In this document: in pieces, positions 15,853 to 23,976 of the stretch
How positions within the stretch are numbered: position 1 is the first letter of the stretch
Layout of the letters: each line of letters begins with the position of its first letter
NCBI RefSeq assembly: GCF_030813695.1
Contig: NZ_JAUSVA010000002.1
Location: forward strand, 4,898,001-4,962,000
Source: Kitasatospora herbaricolor
GTDB lineage: Bacteria > Actinomycetota > Actinomycetes > Streptomycetales > Streptomycetaceae
Length of the DNA stretch: 64,000 nt
Direction: 5' to 3'
Made by a program: the position numbers and the translations under genes
The notes under the pieces: generated by a model
What the model saw: the letters and a program-made list of their open reading frames with translations, nothing else
What the model was told of the DNA's origin: nothing
Database searches by the model: none

Positions 15853-17130
15853 CTACTTGACGGGTTCCAGCACCGTGCGCCCGCCGAGGTACGGCCGCAG
15901 CGCCTCCGGGACCACCACCGAGCCGTCGGCCTGCTGGTGGTTCTCCAGGATCGCCACGATCACGCGCGGGACGGCGACCAGGGTGCCGTTCAGGGTGGCC
16001 AGCGGGCGGACCTTGTTGCCTTCCTCGCGCACCCGGATGGAGAGCCGGCGGGCCTGGTACTCGGTGCAGTTCGAGGTGGAGGTGACCTCGCGGTACTTGC
16101 CCTGGGTCGGGACCCAGGCCTCGATGTCGAACTTGCGCGCGGCCGAGGAGCCGAGGTCGCCGGAGGCGAGGTCGATCACCCGGTACGGCAGGTCCAGCGC
16201 GTTGAGGAAGTCCTTCTCCCACTGGAGCAGGCGGCGGTGCTCGGCCTGCGCCTCCTCCGGCGTGGTGAAGACGAACATCTCCACCTTCTCGAACTGGTGC
16301 ACCCGGATGATGCCGCGGGTGTCCTTGCCGTACGTCCCGGCCTCGCGGCGGAAGCAGGAGGAGTAGCCGGCGTAGCGCAGCGGGAGCTTGTCCGCGTCGA
16401 TGATCTCGTCCATGTGGTACGCCGCGAGCGGGACCTCGCTGGTGCCGACGAGGTAGCGCTCGTCGTCCTCCAGGTAGTACACGTTCTCGGCGGCCTGGCC
16501 GAGGAAGCCGGTGCCGTCCATGGCGGCCGGGCGGACCAGGGCCGGGGTGATCATCGGGGTGAAACCGGCCGCGACGGCCTGCGCGATCGCCATGTTGACC
16601 AGGGCGAGCTCCAGCAGCGCGCCGACGCCGGTCAGGTAGTAGGAGCGCGAGCCGGCGACCTTGGCGCCGCGCTCGGTGTCGATGGCGCCGAGGATCTGGC
16701 CCAGCTCGACGTGGTCCTTGGGCTCGAAGCCCTCGGCCGCGAAGTCGCGCGGGGTGCCGATCTCCTCCAGGGTGACGAAGTCCTCCTCGCCGCCGATCGG
16801 CGCGGCCGGGTCGATCAGGTTCGCCAGCCGGCGGACGAGGCCGTCGGCCTCCTCCTTGGCGGCGCTCTGCTCGGCGTCGGCGGCCTTGACCTCTTCGGCG
16901 AGCGCCTTGGTGCGCTGGAGCAGGGCGGTCTTCTCCTCGCCCTGGGCCTTGGCGACCTGCTTGCCGAGCGTCTTCTGCTCGTTGCGCAGCTCGTCGAAGC
17001 GGGTGCCGGAGGACCGCCGCCGCTCGTCGGCGGAGAGGAGGGCGTCGACCAGGTCGACGTCCTCGCCACGGGCGCGCTGCGAGGCGCGCACTCGGTCTGG
17101 GTCCTCACGGAGCAGGCGAAGGTCAATCAC
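15853..17130 (-). CDS. serS: seryl-tRNA synthetase
   Basis: A 425-residue class II aminoacyl-tRNA synthetase that charges tRNA-Ser. The N-terminal long coiled-coil arm (about 30-105, with FDELRNEQKTLGKQVAKAQGEEKT) binds the tRNA extra arm. Motif 2 is SSCFRREAGTYGKDTRGIIRVHQFEKVE and motif 3 is NGTLVAVPRVIVAILENHQ; TGVGALLELALVNMA and STSNCTEYQARRL are also family blocks. Translation from the GTG at 17130 gives the canonical start VIDLRLLREDPD; the extra upstream residues are Pro-rich and non-conserved. A kilobase gene-free region upstream holds the DnaA-box cluster, so serS transcription starts next to it. Confidence 0.96.
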   Translation of the reverse strand: MIDLRLLREDPDRVRASQRARGEDVDLVDALLSADERRRSSGTRFDELRNEQKTLGKQVAKAQGEEKTALLQRTKALAEEVKAADAEQSAAKEEADGLVRRLANLIDPAAPIGGEEDFVTLEEIGTPRDFAAEGFEPKDHVELGQILGAIDTERGAKVAGSRSYYLTGVGALLELALVNMAIAQAVAAGFTPMITPALVRPAAMDGTGFLGQAAENVYYLEDDERYLVGTSEVPLAAYHMDEIIDADKLPLRYAGYSSCFRREAGTYGKDTRGIIRVHQFEKVEMFVFTTPEEAQAEHRRLLQWEKDFLNALDLPYRVIDLASGDLGSSAARKFDIEAWVPTQGKYREVTSTSNCTEYQARRLSIRVREEGNKVRPLATLNGTLVAVPRVIVAILENHQQADGSVVVPEALRPYLGGRTVLEPVK

Positions 17131-17475
17131 GGGGCCAAGCCTACCGGGACGGGGCCTGGGCATCGGTACCGGTTTACCCGCCGGGGGTGGCGGGTGCCCG
17201 GCCGGCCCGGGCGCGGCCGGCCGGATCACGCCCGGGGCGGCGCGGCCGGACCTGAATCCTCCGGGTCCGGTTCCTTCCGGCGCCGGGGCGTCCGGGCCGG
17301 GGGATTCACGCCTTTCGCCGGATCGGGGAGGTCCTGCGAGCGGTCATCCGGATATGTCGCTTTCCGTCCGTTTCTCTGGCACCATGCGCCGGGCCGTCGG
17401 CGGGGCCGCAGGTCGCGGGGCCGCAGGGTGGTCGCGGGGCGCGGTCCGGGGCCCTCGGCGCCCGGTGGTTCCGGC

Positions 17476-17863
17476 TGGGGATAACCGCCCCGATCCTGTG
17501 GATAACTCCGGTGGAGAACCTCTCGGAGGGCGGTTGTCCACAGGTGGCGGTGAGCGCCTGTGGATCGTGGAGAACTCAAGGGTCTTCTGGAGATCCACTG
17601 AGGAATTGAGGTTTCAAACCTCATTCAACCTTCTCGGGCGAGGGAATTGGTCCGCTCGGACGGGTGATTTGATGGCACAAGGGTGACTCCGGTCCGATTA
17701 GTCAACTCTGCGGCGCTAACCGATGATCTGACCAGGACTGCCAGTGGCTATACCGTTATGTCGACTAACCCCCGGGCCTGTGGATAACTCCGGGCTGTGG
17801 ATACCACAGGCCGCCTGTGGATAGCTGTGGACAGCCGGCGCCGCCCGGCGGGCCTGTGGACGA
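17476..17863. other. cluster of DnaA boxes in the serS-pheA intergenic region
   Basis: Perfect TTRTCCACA boxes lie at 17497-17505, 17534-17542 and 17779-17787. One-mismatch boxes lie at 17476-17484, 17796-17804, 17816-17824, 17826-17834 and 17855-17863, with weaker matches at 17559-17567. CCTGTGGATAACTCCGG occurs twice (17495-17511 and 17777-17793). There is no dnaA or dnaN beside it, so this is not the origin. From memory, a DnaA-binding cluster between serS- and pheA-type genes was described in S. coelicolor as a locus that titrates DnaA and restrains replication, like E. coli datA. The whole gap 17131-18141 has no convincing gene; 17600-17760 is notably AT-rich. Confidence 0.8.
17607..17623. 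promoter_or_regulatory. perfect palindrome inside the DnaA-box region
   Basis: TGAGGTTT and AAACCTCA flank a central C in the AT-rich part between the two groups of DnaA boxes. It may be a binding site for another factor or a hairpin. Function unknown. Confidence 0.4.
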
Positions 17864-18068
17864 CGCGCCCCGGACGTGCGCGACGGCACCCCGCGAGCGG
17901 CGGTCGACCCGACCGTCCGGGCCGTCCGGAGGGTGTGGCGACCGGACGGGTGAACTCCCCGCGTGTCGAAAAGCGACGAAATTCGGTCACTGTCGATCAC
18001 AAATGATCCAGCACTGGCACTGCGACCGGCCGGCGTCGGGACGTGGCTGTCCGGTCGCCGTCCGACGA

Positions 18069-18090
18069 CCGGCGGGTGGCAGCCCGCCGG
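18069..18090 (-). terminator. terminator of pheA with small repeats
   Basis: An 8-bp stem (18069-18076 with 18083-18090) lies about 50 bases past the pheA stop. The right arm belongs to a threefold repeat of CCCGCCGGTGRCAG-like units up to 18118, so alternative hairpins are possible. Confidence 0.5.
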
Positions 18091-18141
18091 TGACAGCCCG
18101 CCGGTGGCAGCCCGCCGCGCCCGGGGCCCGGCCGGACGCCC

Positions 18142-19077
18142 TCAGGCCTCGCCGCGCCCGTCCAGGCAGCGCGACAGCCAGTCCGCCGCCCGCGTGAAGT
18201 CGCTGTCCGTGGTGCCCGGCCGCTGGTACGTGGAGGGCTGCCGGTCCGCGCGCGGGTACGAGCCCAGGAAGCGCACCTGCGGGCAGATCCGCTTCAGCCC
18301 CATCAGGGCCTCGCTCACCCGGCGCTCGGCCAGGTGCCCCTCGCAGTCGATCAGGAAGCAGTAGTTGCCGAGTCCCTCGCCGGTGGGGCGGGACTCGATC
18401 CGCATCAGGTTGACACCCCGCACCGCGAACTCCTGCAGCAGCTCCAGCAGCGCGCCCGGGTGGTCGTCCGGCAGCCAGGCCACCATCGAGGTCTTGTCCA
18501 GGCCGGTCGGCGAGGAGACCCGGCCGGGCGGGCCCACCAGGACGAACCGGGTGGTCGCGTTCTCGGCGTCGTGGATCTCCTTGACCAGCGGCTCCAGGCC
18601 GTACAGCGCCGCCGCGAACTCGCCCGCGAAGGCACCGTCGAAACGGCCCTCCTGGACCAGCCGGGCGCCGTCGGCGTTGGAGGCGGCCGACTCCCAGCGG
18701 GCGTCCGGCAGGTGGGCGGCGATCCACTTGCGCACCTGCGGCTGGGCCACCGGGTGGCTGGTGACGGTCTTGATGTCGTCCAGCGTCGTCCCGGGCCGCA
18801 CCAGCAGTGCGAAGGAGATCGGCAGCAGCACCTCGCGGTAGATCATCAGCGGCGTGCCGGAGGCCAGTTCGTCGCTGGTCGCGGTGACGGCGCCCTCGAC
18901 GGAGTTCTCGATCGGCACGAACGCCCCGGAGGCCTGCCCCTCGCGCACCGCGTCCAGCACGGCGGGCACCGAGGTCAGCGGCACCAGCTCCCGGGTCCCC
19001 GCCTCGGGCAGGGTCCGCAGGGCCGCCTCGGTGAAGGTGCCCTCGGGCCCGAGGTAGGTGTAGCGGGTGGCCGACAT
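18142..19077 (-). CDS. pheA: prephenate dehydratase
   Basis: A 311-residue enzyme converting prephenate to phenylpyruvate in phenylalanine synthesis. The catalytic domain starts YTYLGPEGTFTEAA and contains IENSVEGAV and NATTRFVLVGP (the Thr-Arg-Phe site). The C-terminal ACT regulatory domain (about 195-280) has GALLELLQEFAVRGVNLMRIESRPT, where the ESRPT block senses phenylalanine. This is the monofunctional actinobacterial form, without chorismate mutase. The ATG at 19077 is preceded by GGAGGCGGCA. On the minus strand TAAGGT at 19158-19153 may be its -10. No phenylalanine-rich leader peptide is seen upstream. The gene ends beside the DnaA-box region. Confidence 0.94.
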   Translation of the reverse strand: MSATRYTYLGPEGTFTEAALRTLPEAGTRELVPLTSVPAVLDAVREGQASGAFVPIENSVEGAVTATSDELASGTPLMIYREVLLPISFALLVRPGTTLDDIKTVTSHPVAQPQVRKWIAAHLPDARWESAASNADGARLVQEGRFDGAFAGEFAAALYGLEPLVKEIHDAENATTRFVLVGPPGRVSSPTGLDKTSMVAWLPDDHPGALLELLQEFAVRGVNLMRIESRPTGEGLGNYCFLIDCEGHLAERRVSEALMGLKRICPQVRFLGSYPRADRQPSTYQRPGTTDSDFTRAADWLSRCLDGRGEA

Positions 19078-19254
19078 TGCCGCCTCCGTGCGAGAAAGGG
19101 TGCCGCGCAGGGTCTTTGCGCAGGGTGTTGCAGAGCGGTACCAGGCTTGCCACCTTAGTCACTCCCCGGACCGGGCAACGAAGCATCCGCATGGTGGGAA
19201 CGCGAACCTCCGGCCCGGGCCGTGCCCGGGCGTCCGGCGTCCGGAGCCGGCCGG

Positions 19255-20511
19255 TCAGCCCTCCAGCAGGGCCTGGCCCACGTAGCCGCCCTCCGGCGCG
19301 CCCGGCGGCACCGCGTACAGGCCGCTGGCCTCGTGCCGCAGGAAGCGGGAGAGGCCGTCCCCGCGGGCCAGCTTGCGCTGCACCGGGACGAACCCGCGCC
19401 GGGGGTCGGCCTGGAACGCCAGGAAGAGCAGCCCGGCGTCGGGGGAGCCGTCCGGCAGCATCCCGTCGTGGTACGAGAAGCCCCGGCGCAGCATCGCCGC
19501 CCCGCCGTTGGACGCCGGCGCGGCCACCCGGACGTGGGCGTCGGCCGGCACGGCGAGGGTGCCGTCGGCGTTCTGCGCGGCCAGGTCGACGGGGGTGTGC
19601 TCGCCGCCGCCGGAGAGTGGGGCGCCGTCCGACTTGCGCCGGCCGATCACGCGCTCCTGCCGGTCCTCGGGGAGGTTGTCCCAGTTGTCCAGCAGCATCC
19701 GGATCCGGCGCAGCACCACGTACGAGCCGCCGGCCAGCCAGCCGGGCTCGTCGGCGCCGCAGAACACCTTCGCGGCGAAGTCCGGGTCCTGCGGGCGCGG
19801 GTTGTTGGTGCCGTCGACCTGGCCCATCAGGTTGCGGCCGGTCGTCGGGCGGGCGGTGGCGCCGGGGGTGCGGCCGAAGCCGGTCATCTGCCAGCGCTGG
19901 GCGGCGGTGCCGGCGGCCTGCCGCTGGAGCACCCGCAGCGCGTTGAAGGCCACCAGGGCGTCGTCGGCGCCGATCTGCACCCAGAGGTCGCCGTCGCTGC
20001 GGGCCCGGTCCAGGGCGTCCTCGGGGAAGTCCGGCAGCGGGTCGAGCGCCCGGGGGCGGTGCTCGGCCAGCCCGGCCTTGTCGAAGAGCGTGGAGCCGAA
20101 GCCGAAGGTGACGGTCAGCGAGCACGGGCCGGCGTCGGCGGCGATCCGGCTCTCGTACTCGTCGGCGGGCTCGCCCCGGCCGAGCCGGGCGGACGTCCCG
20201 GACCAGCGCCGGAGCAGCGTCCGCAGCTCCGCCCGGCCGGCGCCGGGCAGCAGGTCGAAGGCGGCGAGGTGGACCCTGGCCTGCTGCGGCTCGACGATGC
20301 CGGCCTGCCGGGCCCCGTGGAACGGCACCTGTCCGGCGCCGAGCGCCCCGCTGCCCGCCGGTCCGGCGGGGGCGGACGCGGCCGCGGTGGCCCGGCCGAG
20401 CACCGCGCCGCCCGCCGCGCCGGCCACCAGCCCGGCCCCGGCGCCGCCCAGCAGCGCGCGCCGGGAGAAGCCCGCGGCGGTGCCCGCCCCCGGGCCGGTG
20501 GTGCTGTTCAT
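19255..20511 (-). CDS. dtpA: Tat-exported dye-decolourising (Dyp-type) peroxidase, DtpA/EfeB-like
   Basis: A 418-residue haem peroxidase with a twin-arginine signal (GFSRRALLGGAGAG, RR at 17-18). The family GxxDGT motif is GQVDGTNNP with catalytic Asp near 233; the proximal haem ligand is the His of AHVRVA (near 326), and the conserved Arg lies in MLRRGFSYHDG. In S. lividans the equivalent DtpA is exported and takes part in maturing the copper radical oxidase GlxA together with Sco and ECuC. The neighbours here, a CopC-CopD fusion, a PCuAC protein and Sco, match that system. It starts five bases after the copCD stop, so it is coupled. An EfeB role in iron handling is less likely because no efeU or efeO is adjacent. 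Confidence 0.9.
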   Translation of the reverse strand: MNSTTGPGAGTAAGFSRRALLGGAGAGLVAGAAGGAVLGRATAAASAPAGPAGSGALGAGQVPFHGARQAGIVEPQQARVHLAAFDLLPGAGRAELRTLLRRWSGTSARLGRGEPADEYESRIAADAGPCSLTVTFGFGSTLFDKAGLAEHRPRALDPLPDFPEDALDRARSDGDLWVQIGADDALVAFNALRVLQRQAAGTAAQRWQMTGFGRTPGATARPTTGRNLMGQVDGTNNPRPQDPDFAAKVFCGADEPGWLAGGSYVVLRRIRMLLDNWDNLPEDRQERVIGRRKSDGAPLSGGGEHTPVDLAAQNADGTLAVPADAHVRVAAPASNGGAAMLRRGFSYHDGMLPDGSPDAGLLFLAFQADPRRGFVPVQRKLARGDGLSRFLRHEASGLYAVPPGAPEGGYVGQALLEG

Positions 20512-20516
20512 GATGC

Positions 20517-22679
20517 TCAGCCGATCTTCAGGGACTTGGTCTCGGTGGCCTGGTCGATGTCGGAGGAGCGGACCACCACCGACACCACCCAGTTGCCGGC
20601 CAGCGGCAGCTGCGCGGTGCCCGCCCAGCGTCCGGTGCCCTCGGCGGTGAGGGCGACCGGCAGCGGTCCGAGGTCGCGGTCCGGCAGGGTGAAGGCGAGC
20701 TGCACCTCGGGCACCTCGACCGGCCGGCCGTCCGGGCCGTCCAGCTTGAGGTGCACCTCGTTGGCCCCGGCCCGGGCCGGGTTGAGGGTGACCGTGGCGG
20801 TGCCCTTGGCGTTGGCGGTCCGGCCGCCGGTGTCGTAGGGCAGCTTCAGTTCCATGGTCTGCCCGGGCACGGTCTGCGGTGCCTGCGCCCCACCGGCGGC
20901 GCCGCCCGCCGGGGCGGATGCGGCGGGCCGGTCGGCGCCCGCCCCGACGGCCCGGGCGACCCGGCCGGGCGGGGAGTTGGTGAGCAGCGTGGTGACCACC
21001 AGGACGGCGACCGCCACCCCGGCCTCGACCAGGACGGAGCGCCGCAGGCCGGCCTTGGCCGGGGTGAAGTCCCGCTCCCGGCCGGCGTTGCTGCGGGCGG
21101 CCCGCTGGCGCTCCAGCTGGGCCCGCCGGACGGGGTCCACGGGTGCGGTCGCGCCGCTCGCCGCGGCGCCGGCCGCCACCAGCTCCTCGGCGTCGTCCCG
21201 CTCCTCGGCGTCGTCCCGCGCCGCGACGGCAGCCGGCTCCCCGGCCGTCGCCGGCTCCGCCGCCGCGGCCTGCTCGGCGCCGGCGGTCCGCAGCCGGGCC
21301 ACCCAGGAACGCGAGATCCAGGCCACCCCGAGCATCGCGCCCACGCAGCCGACCTTGATCAGCAGCAGCCGGCCGTACTCGGTGTCGACCAGTGCGTTCC
21401 AGCTGCCCAGCCCGCGCCAGGACTGGTAGACGCCGGTCACCGTGAGCGCCGCCACCGAACCGAAGGCGATCTTCGAGAAGCGGTCGGCGGTCGCCGCGCC
21501 GAGGCCGTGCCGCAGCCCGACCAGCAGGGTGGCCAGGCCGCCCAGCCACAGGGCCATCGCGATCAGGTGCAGGATGCCGAACGGCAGGGCCAGCCAGACC
21601 TGGATGCCCACCGAGGCGTGGTCGGCGCCGACCCAGGTGGCGGAGAGCGCGATCGCCAGCAGCACCCCGGCGACCCCGAGGCCGATCCGGGCCTCCCGCT
21701 GCGGCCGCTCGGCGGCCCGCTCCTCCAGCCGGCGCAGCTCGTCCTCGTCGGCGTCCTCGTGGGTTTCGCTGCCGCTGCCGCTGCCGCTGCCGCTGCCGCT
21801 GCCGCTGCCGCTGCCGCTGTCGCGGCCGGCGTCGGCCGGCTGGCGAGGGCCCGGCTCCGGGTCGCCGCCGGCCTTCGCCGGCACCGGGCCGCCGAGCTGG
21901 CCGACCAGCAGGGAGAGGAACACGCCGGCGGTGGCCAGCAGCAGCAGCCGGGCGGCCAGCGCGGTACCGATCCGCTCGTCCAGGGTGGCGCGCACCAGCG
22001 AGAGGTCGAAGGCCTGCCCGAGGCCCGAGCCGCGCTCGTAAGGCCCGCGCAGCAGCAGGACCGCGATGGTGGACAGCAGCAGCGCGACCCAGCCGGTCAT
22101 CAGCAGCCGCTGCACCGTGCGCACCGCCGCGCCGGCCGGCCAGCAGAGCAGGACGAACCCGGCCGCGCCCATCAGCAGCGCGAAGGCGCCGTACGCGACG
22201 GTGCGGCCGGTGCCGTAGAGGGCGGCGACCAGGCTGTCGGCCTTGGCCTCCTGCAGCGCGCCGGCGGACACCGAGGTGTCCGAGGGGGCGCCGACGGAGA
22301 AGGTGAAGGCGCCGCCGACCGGGTGCGAGTCGTCCGAGACGGCGCGCCAGGCGACGGTGTAGGTGCCGTCCGCGAGCCCGCTGTTCAGGCCGACCCGGGC
22401 GGTGTTCTCCCGGCCGTCGGCGTGCCCGGGGTTGCCGGTGTCGACGGGCCGGCCGGCCGGGTCGAGGACGCGGACCGAGTCGCCGGAGAGCGAGACGCTC
22501 TCGCTGAAGGTCAGGGTGACGAAGCCGGGCGCGGTGGCGAGCACCGAGTTCTGCGCCGGGTCGGTGGACTGCAGCGCGGCGTGGGCGGAGGCGGGCCCGG
22601 CCCCGGCGACCATCAGCGCGAGCAGCGCGCCGAGAACCCCGAGCAGTCCGGTGAGCCTGCGGTGGCTGGCCTTCAGCAT
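20517..22679 (-). CDS. CopC-CopD fusion copper transport protein
   Basis: A 720-residue fusion. A signal peptide (1-32) ends SAHAAL, so the mature N-terminal region carries the His that binds Cu(II) in CopC. The CopC domain (about 33-130) ends with DDSHPVGGAFTF, another CopC hallmark. About eight transmembrane helices form the CopD part (140-600), with ALPFGILHLIAMALWLGG at its centre. The C-terminal domain (about 620-720) resembles a YtkA-like extracytoplasmic fold. A Gly-Ser run encoded by a hexanucleotide repeat lies in a cytoplasmic or linker loop. It probably moves copper across the membrane for Sco, ECuC and DtpA. It is 12 bases downstream of the PCuAC gene, with AGGGGA ahead of the ATG. 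Confidence 0.88.
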   Translation of the reverse strand: MLKASHRRLTGLLGVLGALLALMVAGAGPASAHAALQSTDPAQNSVLATAPGFVTLTFSESVSLSGDSVRVLDPAGRPVDTGNPGHADGRENTARVGLNSGLADGTYTVAWRAVSDDSHPVGGAFTFSVGAPSDTSVSAGALQEAKADSLVAALYGTGRTVAYGAFALLMGAAGFVLLCWPAGAAVRTVQRLLMTGWVALLLSTIAVLLLRGPYERGSGLGQAFDLSLVRATLDERIGTALAARLLLLATAGVFLSLLVGQLGGPVPAKAGGDPEPGPRQPADAGRDSGSGSGSGSGSGSGSGSETHEDADEDELRRLEERAAERPQREARIGLGVAGVLLAIALSATWVGADHASVGIQVWLALPFGILHLIAMALWLGGLATLLVGLRHGLGAATADRFSKIAFGSVAALTVTGVYQSWRGLGSWNALVDTEYGRLLLIKVGCVGAMLGVAWISRSWVARLRTAGAEQAAAAEPATAGEPAAVAARDDAEERDDAEELVAAGAAASGATAPVDPVRRAQLERQRAARSNAGRERDFTPAKAGLRRSVLVEAGVAVAVLVVTTLLTNSPPGRVARAVGAGADRPAASAPAGGAAGGAQAPQTVPGQTMELKLPYDTGGRTANAKGTATVTLNPARAGANEVHLKLDGPDGRPVEVPEVQLAFTLPDRDLGPLPVALTAEGTGRWAGTAQLPLAGNWVVSVVVRSSDIDQATETKSLKIG
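21768..21819. repeat. GCTGCC hexanucleotide microsatellite inside copCD
   Basis: About eight and a half copies of the hexamer on the plus strand encode an uninterrupted Gly-Ser run in the copCD product. Because the unit is six bases, gains or losses keep the frame but alter linker length. Confidence 0.85.
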
Positions 22680-22691
22680 CTGGCGAATCCC

Positions 22692-23186
22692 CTAGTTTCC
22701 TGAGTCCTGCTGACCGGGCCGGTAGGTGAGCGGCTTGACCGGCACCCGGACGGCGATGGTGCCGGACTTGGCGAAGGTCAGGTCGAGTTCGATGACGTCA
22801 CCCAGGGCGGGCTGCTTCGACCACCCCATGATCATCAGGTGGGTCCCGCCCCGCGCGAGCTCCAGGGCGCCGCCGGCCGGGACGGCCAGCGGTCCGGCGC
22901 TCTCCATCGAGGTCTCCGTCGAGCGGTGCATGGTGACCGAGGATGCCCCGGGACTGCTCACCTTGACCAGCTCGTCCTTGCCGCCCGCGTTGCGCACGGT
23001 CAGATAGCCGGCGGCCATCGCGCCGCCGGCCGGCAGCGGGATGTACGGGTCGGCGATGCTCAGCCGGGCGGCGCCGCCCGCTCCGCCGTGCCCCGGCCCC
23101 CAGGCGACCAGGATGGTCCCCGCGCCGAGCACGGTCGCCACCACGGCGCCGGTGATGGCGGTGGTCCGGAAGGAGCGGCTGCTCAC
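22692..23186 (-). CDS. ecuC: PCuAC-type extracytoplasmic copper chaperone (ECuC-like)
   Basis: A 164-residue protein with an N-terminal signal anchor (TAITGAVVATVLGAGTILVAW). The copper site is the PCuAC pattern H-x-M...H-x-M type: SVTMHRSTETSMESAG followed by ARGGTHLMIMGW. It binds Cu(I) outside the membrane and hands it to Sco and onward to cuproenzymes. The GTG at 23186 overlaps the stop of the Sco gene (GTGA), so the two are coupled. In S. lividans the matching protein ECuC works in the same copper pathway as Sco and DtpA. Confidence 0.85.
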   Translation of the reverse strand: MSSRSFRTTAITGAVVATVLGAGTILVAWGPGHGGAGGAARLSIADPYIPLPAGGAMAAGYLTVRNAGGKDELVKVSSPGASSVTMHRSTETSMESAGPLAVPAGGALELARGGTHLMIMGWSKQPALGDVIELDLTFAKSGTIAVRVPVKPLTYRPGQQDSGN

Positions 23187-23875
23187 GCCGGGACCCCCTG
23201 GGCGAGCAGCGGCAGGTCGTGCTGGTAGGTCTGCACCGAGGTGGCGCTCAGGTAGAGCAGGTGCGCCTTGTCGTCGGGCAGGAAGGCCAGCACCTGCGCG
23301 CCGTGGGTGGAGGTGACGCTGCCGTCCTTGTTGACCACCGGGTCCTCGACCAGGATGCCGAGGGTCTTCGCGGCGGCCTTGACCTTGTCGAGGTCCCCGG
23401 TGAGGCCAGTGAAGTTCTTGCCCATCGAGTCGAGCCAGGTGCGCAGCACCCGGGGGGTGTCCCGCTGGGGGTCGGTGGAGACGAAGACCACGTCGACCTT
23501 CTGCTGCTGCTCGGGGGTGAGTTTCTGCATGGCCACGCCGATGTCGCCCATGGTGGTGGGGCAGACGTCCGGGCAGCTGGTGTAGCCGAAGAACAGCAGG
23601 GTGCTGCGGCCCGCGGTCTGCTTGCGCAGGTCGTACGGCCGGCCGTCGGTGTCGTTCAGCACCAGGTCGGGCTTGTCGAAGTGCTTGCTGAGCACCGTCC
23701 CCTCGTACGGGGAGTCCTTGGCCTCCTTGGAGACCTTCGCCGGGCCGGCCGGTGCCTGGCCGCCGGAGCCGCAGGCGGTGAGCGCGAGGGCGGCGGTCAG
23801 GGCGACGGCGGCCGCGCCGAGCAGCCGGGGTGCGCCGTGGCGGGCGGCGCGGGTACGCGTGGTGGTACGAGACAT
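23183..23875 (-). CDS. sco: Sco1/SenC/PrrC-family copper chaperone lipoprotein
   Basis: A 230-residue lipoprotein: a signal peptide with lipobox LTAC, then a thioredoxin-like domain. The copper ligands CxxxC are in GYTSCPDVCPTT, and the conserved His is in VTSTHGAQVLAF. STDPQRDTPRVLRTWL is the family block. Sco loads the CuA centre of cytochrome oxidase and, in Streptomyces, supports development under low copper. A strong hairpin between this gene and ycnI upstream suggests a separate promoter, making sco the first gene of a four-gene operon sco-ecuC-copCD-dtpA. Confidence 0.92.
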   Translation of the reverse strand: MSRTTTRTRAARHGAPRLLGAAAVALTAALALTACGSGGQAPAGPAKVSKEAKDSPYEGTVLSKHFDKPDLVLNDTDGRPYDLRKQTAGRSTLLFFGYTSCPDVCPTTMGDIGVAMQKLTPEQQQKVDVVFVSTDPQRDTPRVLRTWLDSMGKNFTGLTGDLDKVKAAAKTLGILVEDPVVNKDGSVTSTHGAQVLAFLPDDKAHLLYLSATSVQTYQHDLPLLAQGVPA

Positions 23876-23906
23876 TGCTGGTTCCGATCGTGCGCGCTGG
23901 TCTCAC

Positions 23907-23941
23907 CGGCCGGGCCGTACGAGGTGGGTACGGCCCGGCCG
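23907..23941 (-). terminator. hairpin between ycnI and sco
   Basis: A 14-bp perfect stem (23907-23920 with 23928-23941) with a 7-base loop. It would end transcription of ycnI just before sco, or partly attenuate read-through. Confidence 0.6.
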
Positions 23942-23976
23942 ACGCGGGGACCTCCCGGCCGGGGCCGGGGGGAGGG

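Noticed and set aside
17476..17863. A possible chromosomal origin (oriC)
   Set aside because: The DnaA boxes are flanked by serS and pheA, not dnaA and dnaN, and are fewer than the roughly twenty expected for a Streptomyces origin.
19078..19254. A phenylalanine leader peptide (attenuator) for pheA
   Set aside because: The upstream frame beginning MRMLRCPVRGVTKV has no Phe run and does not stop before pheA; no alternating hairpins are visible.
19255..20511. An EfeUOB iron-uptake system based on the Dyp peroxidase
   Set aside because: No efeU or efeO is adjacent; the operon carries Sco, PCuAC and CopC-CopD, so copper handling fits better.
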